Below, piece after piece: positions 55,564 through 64,000 of a stretch of 64,000 nt of DNA. Position 1 is the stretch's first letter. Every line of letters begins with the position of its first letter. The stretch spans positions 106,194,220 to 106,258,219 of the forward strand of contig NC_053392.1 of NCBI RefSeq assembly GCF_905171765.1, in the 5' to 3' direction. Below the pieces are notes generated by a model that saw nothing but the letters and a program-made list of their open reading frames with translations, did not search any database and was not told the origin of the DNA. Origin of the DNA: Bufo bufo (lineage: Eukaryota; Chordata; Amphibia; Anura; Bufonidae). A program made the position numbers and the translations under genes.

Positions 55564-56390
55564 TCAGCCGCTTTCCTCTGGTGGAGTAGAGAAGTCAGCG
55601 GCATTCCAGGCCTTATTCATTTTGATAACAGTCAACCTGTCAGCATTTTCAGTTGACAGGCGGATGCACTTATCAGTTATTATGCCCCCAGCAGCACTAA
55701 ATACACGCTCTGACAAAACGCTGGCGGCAGGGCAGGCTAGCACCTCCAAGGCGTAGAGCGCCAGTTCGTGCCACGTGTCCAGCATGGACACCCAATAGTT
55801 GTAAGGCACAGAGGGATCATTGAGGACGCTGACATGGTCTGCTACGTACTCCTTCACCATCTTCCAAAACATTTCTCTCCTTGTGACACTAGGCCGTGCA
55901 TCAGGGTGAGGTTGCTGACGGGGTGTCATGAAACTGTCCCAGGCCTTGGAGAGTGTTGCCTTGCCTCTGGAAATGCTGTGTATTCCCCTCGTCTCCCCTC
56001 CTCAGTTGCCCAAGGAACTACGTACTCTGCTGCCAGCGTTGCCAGAGGGAAATTTTTGGAGCAATTTTTCCACAAGGACCTTCTGGTATTGCATCATTTT
56101 GCTAGTCCTCTCCACCACAGGAATGAGAGATGAGAAGTTCTCTTTGCAGCAGGGGTCGAGAAGAGTGAACAACCAGCAATCGGTGTTGGCCAAAATGCGT
56201 ATAGCCCGAGGGTCACGGGAAAGGCAGCATAACATAAAGTCAGCCATGTGTGCCAGAGTACCAACAGGCAAGACTTCACTGTCCTCATCAGGAGGATGAC
56301 TCTCAATCTCCTCATCCTCCTACTCCTCTTCGGCCCATCCAGCAACCGTCTCCTGCTCCTCCTCCTCATCATCATCATCCAATTCTCGCC
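55564..56390 (-). pseudogene. hAT transposase, C-terminal half, broken
   Basis: The last part (55929-55564, with the frame extending upstream through KAWDSF) carries the hAT dimerisation domain: WHELALYALEVLACPAA, then SERVFSAAGGIITDKCIR and ENADRLTVIKMNK. Upstream pieces (56271-56002, DFMLCCLSRDPRAIRILA and an acidic Glu/Asp tract at about 56390-56300) belong to the same protein in another frame and with a stop. BED finger and most catalytic core are missing. Related to ZBED-type hAT transposases. Confidence 0.8.
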
Positions 56391-56392
56391 GA

Positions 56393-57098
56393 GATACATA
56401 GAAACATAGAAACATAGAATGTGTCGGCAGATAAGAACCATTTGGCCCATCTAGTCTGCCCAATATATCTGAATCCTATGAATAGTCCCTGGCCCTATCT
56501 TATATGAAGGATAGCCTTATGCCTATCCCATGCATGCTTAAACCCCTTCACTGTATTTGCAGCTACCACTTCTGCAGGAAGGCTATTCCATGCATCCACT
56601 ACTCTCTCAGTAAAGTAATACTTCCTTATATTACTTTTAAACCTTTGCCCCTCTAATTTAAAACTGTGTCCTCTTGTGGTAGTTTTTCTTCTTTAAATAT
56701 GCTCTCCTCCTTTACCGAGTTGATTCCCTTTATGTATTTAAAAGTTTCTATCATATCCCCTCTGTCTCTTCTTTCTTCCAAGCTATACATGTTAAGGTCC
56801 TTTAACCTTTCCTGGTAAGTTTTATCCTGCAATCCATATACTAGTTTAGTAGCTCTTCTCTGAACTCTCTCTAGAGTATCTATATCCTTCTGGAGATATG
56901 GCCTCCAGTACTGCGCACAATACTCCAAGTGAGGTCTCACCAGTGTTCTGTACAGCGGCATAAGCACTTCACTCTTTCTACTGCTTATACCTCTCCCTAT
57001 ACATCCAAGCATTCTGCTGGCATTTCGTGCTGCTCTATTACATTGTCTTCCCACCTTTAAGTCTTCTGAAATAATTACTCCTAAATCCCTTTCCTCAG
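56393..57098 (-). mobile_element. CR1-like LINE, 3' segment (end of ORF2 and 3' UTR)
   Basis: On - the frame from 57207 runs out of the junction into TSEERDLGVIISEDLK, LMPLYRTLVRPHLEYCAQYW, LERVQRRATKLVYGL and LEERRDRGDMIETFKYIKG, the conserved C-terminus of CR1/L2-type ORF2. The 3' end lies at about 56393 with short tandem ATGTTTCT repeats, as is usual for CR1-like tails. The reverse transcriptase core is absent. Confidence 0.85.
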
Positions 57099-58535
57099 AT
57101 GTTCTTGTCCATCTAGGGACAAATGACCTGGCTTGCAATGAAGTGTCAGAGGTGAAAAAATCTTTTATCACACTTGGTAATGACGTACAGGATTTTGCAT
57201 CCACCATTTCATTTTCTGAAGTTCTGCCTGTGCATAATGTTCAGAATGATAGGCAGAGGCGCATAAAGGAGTTCAACATATGGCTTGGTAAATGGTGTCA
57301 AGAGCAAGGATTTGGCTTTGTTTCTCATGATAGCTCTACTTGGAATAGAAAGGAACTGTACAAAAAAGATGGTTTGCATCTTTCTCTCAAAGGAACAAAT
57401 GTACTTAGTGAACAACTCCAAGAATTTGCGAAAGAGTATTTAAACTAGGAAGGGGGGGCAAAAGAGGGAAAATAAAAGAGTCCAATTGCCCCCCGAAACA
57501 ATGCCAGAACAGGTCAGAAGCACAGAGGTTAAGAAATGATAAGCTCAGAGTCCTGTCTACAAATGCTCGCAGTTTAGGTAAAAAAATCAATGAACTTGGG
57601 TCAATAATGGCATCTGAGAATGTAGATTTAGTGGCTGTTACGGAGAAATGGTTTAATGAAAGAAATGACTGGGACATAACCATACCAGGGTACTCTTTAT
57701 ACAGAAGAGACAGAGAAGGCAAGAAAGGAGGAGGAGTGGCCCTGTATGTGAAAGATAGCATTAAATCTAACCTAATACAAGTTGGTGAGGCCAACATAGA
57801 GTCAGTTTGGGTTACGTTGCAGTTTGCTAACCATGCAGTAACTCGTGTAGGTGTGATATATAGACCACCTGGTCAAGTTAAAGAACTAGATGATCTACTA
57901 GTTGAAGAAATAGCTAAAATGACAATGAAAGGATAAGTTATCATTATGGGAGATTTCAATCTTCCAGATATAAACTGGAAAACCAAAATAGCAAGTTCTA
58001 CCAGGAGTACAGATATTCTAAATTCCCTACTGGGGTTATCTCTACAACAAGTGGTTGAGGAGCCAACCCGGAGGGAGGCCATTTTGGATTTGGTATTCAC
58101 AAATGGGGATTCGGTATATGATGTCATTGTAGGCAAAACCTTGGGATCTAGTGATCACCAGTCAGTGTGGTTTAATATAAGAACTGTGAAAGAGTCCCAC
58201 CACACAAAAACAAAAGTTTTAGATTTTAGAAAAACAGACTTTTCAAAAATGAAATTAGTCATAAATGAGTCCTTATCAGACTTGAACGGATTACATGGAG
58301 TCCAGGAGAAATGGGACTACTTAAAAGGTGCATTATTGAAGGCAACAGAAAATTGCATTAGACTTGTCAGTAAAAGCAAAAAAGGAAGAGACCACTGTGG
58401 TACTCAGCAGAAGTGGCCCAAATCATTAAAAATAAAAAGCTAGCATTTTGTAATTATAAAAAAACCCAGAGCAATGAAGATAAGGAAATCTACAAGATTA
58501 GGCAGAGAGAGGCCAAGCAAGTTATAAGAACTTCT
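57099..58535 (+). mobile_element. CR1-like LINE, inverted 5' segment (end of ORF1 and endonuclease of ORF2)
   Basis: The frame from about 57099 has VLVHLGTNDLACNE and KKDGLHLSLKG, the Gly-x-Asn-Asp and Asp-x-x-His blocks of the SGNH esterase in CR1 ORF1, ending at 57448. ORF2 then reads LRVLSTNARSLGKKINEL, VTEKWFNERND, GGGVALYV, IIMGDFNLPDINW and LGSSDHQSVWF, the APE endonuclease motifs. A TAA at 57934-57936 interrupts it just before MGDFN. The TEKW box departs from the usual TETW. The segment lies head to head with the 3' segment and is cut by the Gypsy at 58536. Confidence 0.85.
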
Positions 58536-59177
58536 TGTCACGGCTGTATGTGAGCAACAATAGTATACACAGTAAAAGAGCTACTGACCGGACTCAAACT
58601 AGGGAGGATAAAGGGTGACCCCTGTCAGACCCTCAAAGCTCTCCCTATTCTGCTAAAGCACATGCCCGGATCCAAATGGCGGAACGAGGCATGCCCACGT
58701 GCCTAAGACTGATGACCACTGTAACCCCTACAATAGTGGAAGGGGCACGGCCACCGGTGCCCTACTCAGTATATGGAGGGAACCGTGGCCACCTCAGATC
58801 CAGTCAGAAAACAATCAGGTACACAACAATGTCTGTACACTTAGCTGAAGGTGTTGCAGCCGCAGAGAAGACGGATCCAAGGACAGCTGGCAATATCCGG
58901 AGTGCTTGCTGCAGCAGAACACAGGTCCAGTGAACTGATAGCTACAAGTGAAGATACTAAAGCAAGAGCTACAACTGAAATGAGAACTATAATCCACGCC
59001 CTACAATAGGAGGAGGGGTGATATAAAGAGAGGGAAATCAAACGCATGAGGAACAGCTGGGAGGAAGGAAACCAAAGTAAACAGAGCAGTGAGAACTCCT
59101 CCCAGCTCTAGTAGTGACATCATCACAGGGGTGGAGAAACAGAGCTGTGAGAACGTCCCAAAGCTCTGGTAGTGACA
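58536..59177 (-). repeat. Gypsy copy 2, 3' LTR
   Basis: Begins TGTCACGGCTGTATGTGAGC and ends GGTAGTGACA, matching the LTRs of copy 1 with scattered differences. Confidence 0.9.
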
Positions 59178-62100
59178 GTACCCCCCCTCTACGGGTGGAC
59201 TCCGGACACCCAGGACCCACCTTCTCAGGATGAGCCCCATGAAATGCCCTGATGAGGCGAGTGGCTTTAATGTCCGAGACCGGAACCCACATCCTCTCCT
59301 CAGGACCATAACCCTTCCAATGAACGAGATACTGAAGAGAACCGCGGACAATGCGAGAGTCCACAATTCTGGAAACCTCAAACTCCAGATTGCCATCAAC
59401 CAAAATCGGAGGAGGAGGCAAAGAGGAGGGTACCGTGGGCTGGACATATGGTTTTAAGAGAGATCTGTGAAATACATTATGTATCTTCCAAACCCGTGGA
59501 AGAGCAAGACGGAAGGCAACAGGATTGATGACTGACAAGATTTTATAAGGCCCAATAAACTTGGGACCCAATTTCCAGGAGGGAACCTTCAGTTTGATAT
59601 TTCTTGTAGACAACCACACCACATCACCCACATTCAGGTCCGGACCAGGCACACGTCTCTTATCAGCCACACGCCTATACCTCTCACTCATCTTTTTAAG
59701 ATTACTCTGAATCTTTTGCCAAATGGTAGACAAAGACGAGGAAAATCTCTCCTCCTCAGGTAAACCAGAAAGAGCCCCTCCCGAGAATGTCCCAAACTGC
59801 GGATGGAACCCATATGCACCAAAGAATGGTGACTTATCAGAAGATTCCTGACGACGGTTGTTCAGAGCAAACTCAGCAAGAGGGAGAAATGAACACCAAT
59901 CCTCCTGGTTCTCTGCCACAAAACAGCGCACATATGTCTCCAGATTCTGATTGAGGCGCTCAGTCTGACCATTCGACTGCGGGTGAAAGCAGAAGAGAAG
60001 GACAGCCGAACCCCCAGGCGAGAACAGAAAGCCTTCCAGAACCTGGACACAAACTGCGTGCCTCTATCGGAAACAATATCAGAGGGAATGCCGTGCAATT
60101 TAACAATATGGTCGACAAAAGCTTGCGCCAACGTTTTAGCATTGGGTAAACCAGGGAAAGGTACGAAATGAGCCATCTTGCTAAAATGGTCCACCACCAC
60201 CAGGATCACCGACTTCCCCGAGGAACGAGGAAGATCCGTGATAAAGTCCATGGACAGGTGTGTCCAAGGACGGGAAGGTATGGGTAACGGGAGAAGGGAA
60301 CCTGAAGGCCGTGAACGAGGTACCTTAGCGCGAGCGCACGTCTCACAAGCAGCCACCAAACCCTCCACTGACTTACGAAGAGCCGGCCACCAAAATCTCC
60401 GAGCAATGAGATCTACCGCGGCTCTACTCCCGGGGTGACCAGCAAGAACCGTATCATGATGCTCCTTAAAGAGTTTGTGACGTAGCTCAGGAGGCACAAA
60501 CAACTTCCCAGAAGGACAACGGGCAGGTGTCTCAGTCTGGGCAGCCTGGACCTCGGCCTCCAAATCGGAATATAGAGCAGAAACAACTACCCCCTCTGCC
60601 AAAATGGGACCCGGGTCCTCGGAGTTTCCTCCTCCCGGAAAACAGCGAGAGAGAGCATCAGCCTTCACATTTTTTATCCCAGGTCGGAATGTAACAACAA
60701 AATTGAATCTGGAGAAGAACAGAGACCATCTGGCCTGTCTCGGATTCATACGCCTGGCCGACTCCAAGTATGCCAGATTCTTATGGTCGGTAAAAACGGT
60801 GATAGGGTGCCTGGCCCCCCTCCAACCAATGGCGCCATTCCTCGAAAGCCAACTTGATGGCCAACAACTCCCTATCTCCCACATCATAGTTTCTCTTTGC
60901 CGGGGAGAGTTTTTTAGAGAAAAAGGCACAGGGTCGCCATTTGGCAGGAGAAGGGCCCTGGGACAAAACCGCACCCACACCCACCTCGGAAGCATCCACC
61001 TCAACAATAAAAGGTAAGGAAACATCGGGATGCACCAAGACGGGAGCAGACGCAAAACTCTCTTAATCTTAGAAAAGGCTGCAAGCGCCTCCTCCGACCA
61101 AGAGGAAAAATCCGCCCCCTTTTTTGTCATGTCAGTAAGGGGTTTGACAACAGAGGAATAATTCAAATGAACTTTCTGTAATAGTTCGCAAAACCCAGAA
61201 AGCGCATCAATGCCTTCTGATTCTCAGGAAGCTCCCACTCAAGTACAGCACGGACCTTCTCCGGATCCATGCGAAAACCAGAAGCAGAGAGGAGGAAAAC
61301 CCAGAAATTGAATCTCCGATACCATAAAAAGACATTTCTCCAGCTTGGCGTACAATTTATTTTCCCGCAGAATCTGCAGAACCTGAAAAAGATGATCCTG
61401 ATGGGTCTGAACATCAGGGGAAAAAAATCAAAATATCATCAAGATACACCAATATAAATTTCCCCATTAAATGGTAGAAAATACTATTAACAAAATGCTA
61501 AAAGACGGCCGGAGCATTCATCAGGCCGAACGGCATAACGAGATTCTCGAAATGCCCGTTAGGGGTATTAAAGGCCGTTTTCCATTCATCCCCCTCTCTG
61601 ACCCTGACCAGGTTGTACGCACCTCTCAAATCCAATTTGGAAAACACCTTGGCCCCAACAATTTGGTTGAAGAGGTCCGGGATCAGAGGAAGGGGATAGG
61701 GATCGCGAATCGTGATACGGTTCAGCTCCCTAAAATCTAGGCAAGGTCTCAGAGAGCCATCTTTTTTTTTAACAAAAAAAAAACCCGCGGCCACAGGTGA
61801 CTTTGAGGGACGAATATGCCCCTTCTCGAGATCTCTCGGAGATATAAGTTCGCATTGCGATTCTTTCCGGTTGTGAGAGATTGTAGAGGCGTGCTTTTGG
61901 CAGCTTGGCGCCGGGAATGAGGTTAATGGGACAGTCAAACTCCCGGTGAGGAGGTAGCTCCTGAACACCGCTCTCGGAAAACACGTCCGAGAAATCAGAG
62001 AGAAATGATGGCACCGTTTTAGTAGACACCTCTGCAAAAGTCGCTGTGAGACAATTCTCTCTACAAAAGTCACTCCACTCATTTATTTGCCTTCCTTGCC

Positions 62101-62572
62101 AATAAATAGTGGGGTTATGTCTAGTGAGCCAGGGTAACCCCAAAACTAGAGGAGAAGGCAATCCGTTAAGGACAAAACAAGATATATCCTCCACATGAGT
62201 GTCACCTACAGCTAGCCGGATATTGTGAACAATGCCCTTCAGAGATCTCTGTGAGAGTGGAGCAGAGTCAATAGCAAAAACAGGTTTATCCTTTTCTAAT
62301 GTGCAAACACTGAAAACCATGCATGGCTACAAATTGAGTGTCAATAAGATTGGACGGCCGCTCCACTATCGACAAAAATCTCACAAGAAATGACTTTGCT
62401 CTCTAGCGCCACCCTGGCAGACAGGAGAAAACTGGGAACTGCAGGTCAGAGGAAAAGCATCAATTCCTACATCAACTTTGCCCAAAGTAGCAGATGAAGC
62501 AGAACTTGATGATTTACCTTTTGAGGTTTTCTCTTATTATCGCTCTTAGTACAGTTCAAGAATCTCCTAGAC
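59178..62572 (-). pseudogene. Gypsy copy 2 gag-pol remnant, several frameshifts
   Basis: The frames 62320-61769 (protease tail), 62082-61498 (RT start, [26 protein letters not shown]), 61414-61163, 61166-59862 (RNase H, integrase) and 59931-59038 (end of integrase, chromodomain YLVHWKGYGPEERMW) together cover most of pol. The breaks are single-base indels, for example near 61060, 60820 and 59985. The RT palm with YLDD falls in a broken stretch near 61440. The Gypsy site that is occupied by a hAT in copy 1 is empty here (CCCGCGGC at 61784-61791). Confidence 0.88.
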
Positions 62573-62710
62573 CAGTGGTGGGCAACCTTTTTGTCAACTG
62601 AGCCAAATATCGCCAAAACCACGATTGGAATTTCTTTCGAAGAGCCACATTTTTAAAACCTAAAATATTGCATCAATATTGCATCAATATTGCATCAGTG
62701 AGGACTATTA

Positions 62711-63178
62711 GGCTCATGCACACGACCGTGTGCCCGCAAAAAAGTAGCGCATGCTGAAGTGAATGGGTCCATGATGGTGCTGCACACTGCCGTGTGCAGC
62801 CCGCATCATGGACCCATCACTTCAATGGGTCCAGGATCCGGGCGCATTCACTACTTTTTTGCGGTGCGGAGGCACAGCCAGAAGCACCACGGGAAGCACA
62901 CTGTAGCACTCATATCCCGGATCCTGGACCCATTGAAGTGAATGGGTCCATGATGCGGGCTGCACACGGTCGTGTGCAGCCCGCATCATGGACCCATTCA
63001 CTTCCAGCATGTGCTATCTTTTTTTGCGGCTGCGGGCAGTCGGATGCGGATCGCGAAACCCATTCAAGTGAATGGGTCCCGCGATCCTCATGCAGCTGCC
63101 CCATGGTCTGTGTATTGCGGACCGCTATTTGCGGTCCGCAGCACAGGCACGGCGCCCTTACATTCGTGGGCATGAGCC
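62711..63178. mobile_element. GGCTCATGCACACGA-type MITE (Harbinger-like)
   Basis: Left GGCTCATGCACACGACCGTG, right TTCGTGGGCATGAGCC (imperfect inverse). TTA precedes it (62708-62710), but the right flank is CAG, so the duplication is not confirmed. The interior repeats AATGGGTCCATGATG in both orientations. Confidence 0.7.
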
Positions 63179-63304
63179 CAGAGTGTGTTTTTGAATACTT
63201 TTATATGTACTTTCTTTTATTTGGATCTTGATTATTATTTCATTTGTCTTTATCATTTTTTAATTTTCTTAAACTTGTCTGCAGATGTGGATGTAATGTG
63301 GATG

Positions 63305-63478
63305 AGCACTTATGGGGGATATCTGTGGATGACGCACTTATGGGGGATATCTGTGGATGACGCACTTATGGGGATATCTGTGGATGACACATATATAGCA
63401 TAAGATGCTATATATGTGTCATCCACAGATGATACCCCATTAAGTGCCCTCCACAGATATCCCCCATAAGTGCCTTCA
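63305..63478. repeat. 28-bp minisatellite followed by its inverted copy
   Basis: Three units GCACTTATGGGGGATATCTG plus TGGATGAC (63306, 63334, 63362) are followed by a palindrome ATGTGTCATCCACAGAT around 63400 and inverted units to about 63478. Confidence 0.85.
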
Positions 63479-64000
63479 GTAAGTAATGTATTAGTGGGGG
63501 GAAGGAAGGGGGGCAGGGACACTTGCGGCGGGCCTGTGCAGTGCACACACCGGGGCAGCTCCTACCTTTCTGCTGCAGGACATTTCGTTCCTCCTGAGCG
63601 GCGGCCTCTTCACCACTCACCCCTCTCACAGTGGGCAGGCCGAACTAGAGCCGCGCTGCCGCCCTTCTGCTGCTGTGCGCAGCGTGACATCTCTCCCTCC
63701 GTCATGCGCCTCCTGGCCCGCCTGCCTGCTTCATTCATAAAATGGAAGGAGCAGACAGACGGGGCAGCAGGCGCATGACGGACAATTTACAAGCAGCTTG
63801 AGCGGCGCGATATGGCTGCGCCGGGGAGGGCTGGCAGCCTTAGTCCTGGGGGGCAAATACAGTCAAGTGGCCCATTTTTAACCCCGCCCATTATTAAAGC
63901 CCCTCCTACATATAATAGGCCACGCCCAACAAACACTGTACAGCTGACATTCTATAGTTGCGGCCTGTCTCTACAAATTATACGGAGAGGGGAGGACCTG

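Larger units (their letters stand above)
54366..56392 (-). mobile_element. hAT element, one end present, truncated by a LINE
   Basis: The end TAGTGTTGATCGAGCACC at 54366 is followed by AGTGCTCGGGTG palindromes. Inside are a minisatellite and, on -, the 3' part of a hAT transposase gene. The other end is not in view because the LINE at 56393 and later insertions occupy the site. Confidence 0.8.
58536..62572 (-). mobile_element. Gypsy chromovirus copy 2, 5' end truncated
   Basis: Same family as 40182-47759 and same orientation. It has a 3' LTR (58536-59177) and pol, but gag breaks off at 62572 where a hAT begins. The LINE flanks its left side. Confidence 0.9.
62573..64000. mobile_element. hAT element with CAGTGGTGGGCAACC end, runs off the window
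   Basis: Starts CAGTGGTGGGCAACCTTTTT inside Gypsy copy 2 gag. The same Gypsy sequence continues uninterrupted in copy 1 (46247 onward). Expected 8-bp duplication TCCTAGAC (62565-62572); the other end is beyond base 64000. No transposase seen. The interior carries a Harbinger-type MITE and an inverted minisatellite. Confidence 0.75.

Noticed and set aside
1..64000. Host protein-coding genes, rRNA or tRNA genes
   Set aside because: No multi-exon host gene, cloverleaf or rRNA block was recognised; all strong protein motifs belong to transposable elements. A tRNA scan and RNA-seq would be decisive.

Overview
This is a gene-poor stretch of vertebrate nuclear DNA, most likely from an anuran amphibian. 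That guess rests on the mix of transposon families: PIF/Harbinger miniature elements with GGCTACTTTCACAC-type ends, several hAT foldbacks, a Kolobok-type T2 element with TTAA target sites, Tc1 elements, an Ngaro tyrosine-recombinase retrotransposon, chromodomain Gypsy elements and a CR1-like LINE. I found no convincing host gene and no rRNA, tRNA or CRISPR. Almost everything recognisable is mobile DNA, much of it nested.

Layout. 1-5.5 kb: a PIF/Harbinger transposon with a three-exon MADF/BESS accessory gene that still reads through, and an opposing transposase carrying an in-frame stop. 5.7-6.7 kb: a Tc1 element with perfect terminal repeats and an internally deleted transposase. 7-11.6 kb: old repeats, a LINE tail, a solo LTR and a Harbinger MITE. 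11.9-14.8 kb: a foldback Tc1 element and a duplicated segment, one copy of which is split by a hAT-like element. 14.8-17 kb: a degraded Gypsy 3' end and a Tc1 tail. 17.8-24.3 kb: T2, hAT-like and Harbinger MITEs and a composite GATA array.

24.57-47.85 kb is one Ngaro element (Gag-like protein, reverse transcriptase/RNase H, tyrosine recombinase, SGNH hydrolase). Its recombinase gene is split by a 9.9-kb array of about 19 units of 523 bp. The array is arranged as a giant inverted repeat and is flanked by a 14-bp target duplication. The right repeat of the Ngaro is split by a Gypsy chromovirus (5-bp duplication GGCGG), and that Gypsy is split by a 2.0-kb hAT element (8-bp duplication CCCGCGGC). 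The order of events is therefore Ngaro, then Gypsy, then hAT; the array also post-dates the Ngaro.

48.6-53.2 kb is a 4.6-kb LTR retrotransposon with near-identical LTRs and no pol. Its one long ORF has a PPxY motif, a cold-shock domain and a short coiled coil. This is the most unusual protein in the window. 54.4-64 kb: a hAT element cut by a CR1-like LINE with twin-priming (5' inversion) topology, which is cut by a second Gypsy copy, which is cut by another hAT running off the window.

Functionally there is no shared pathway. The coding regions serve the mobility of their own elements, and most carry stops, frameshifts or deletions. The apparently readable ones are the Harbinger accessory gene, the split Gypsy gag-pol, and the cold-shock-domain ORF apart from one probable N-terminal frameshift.
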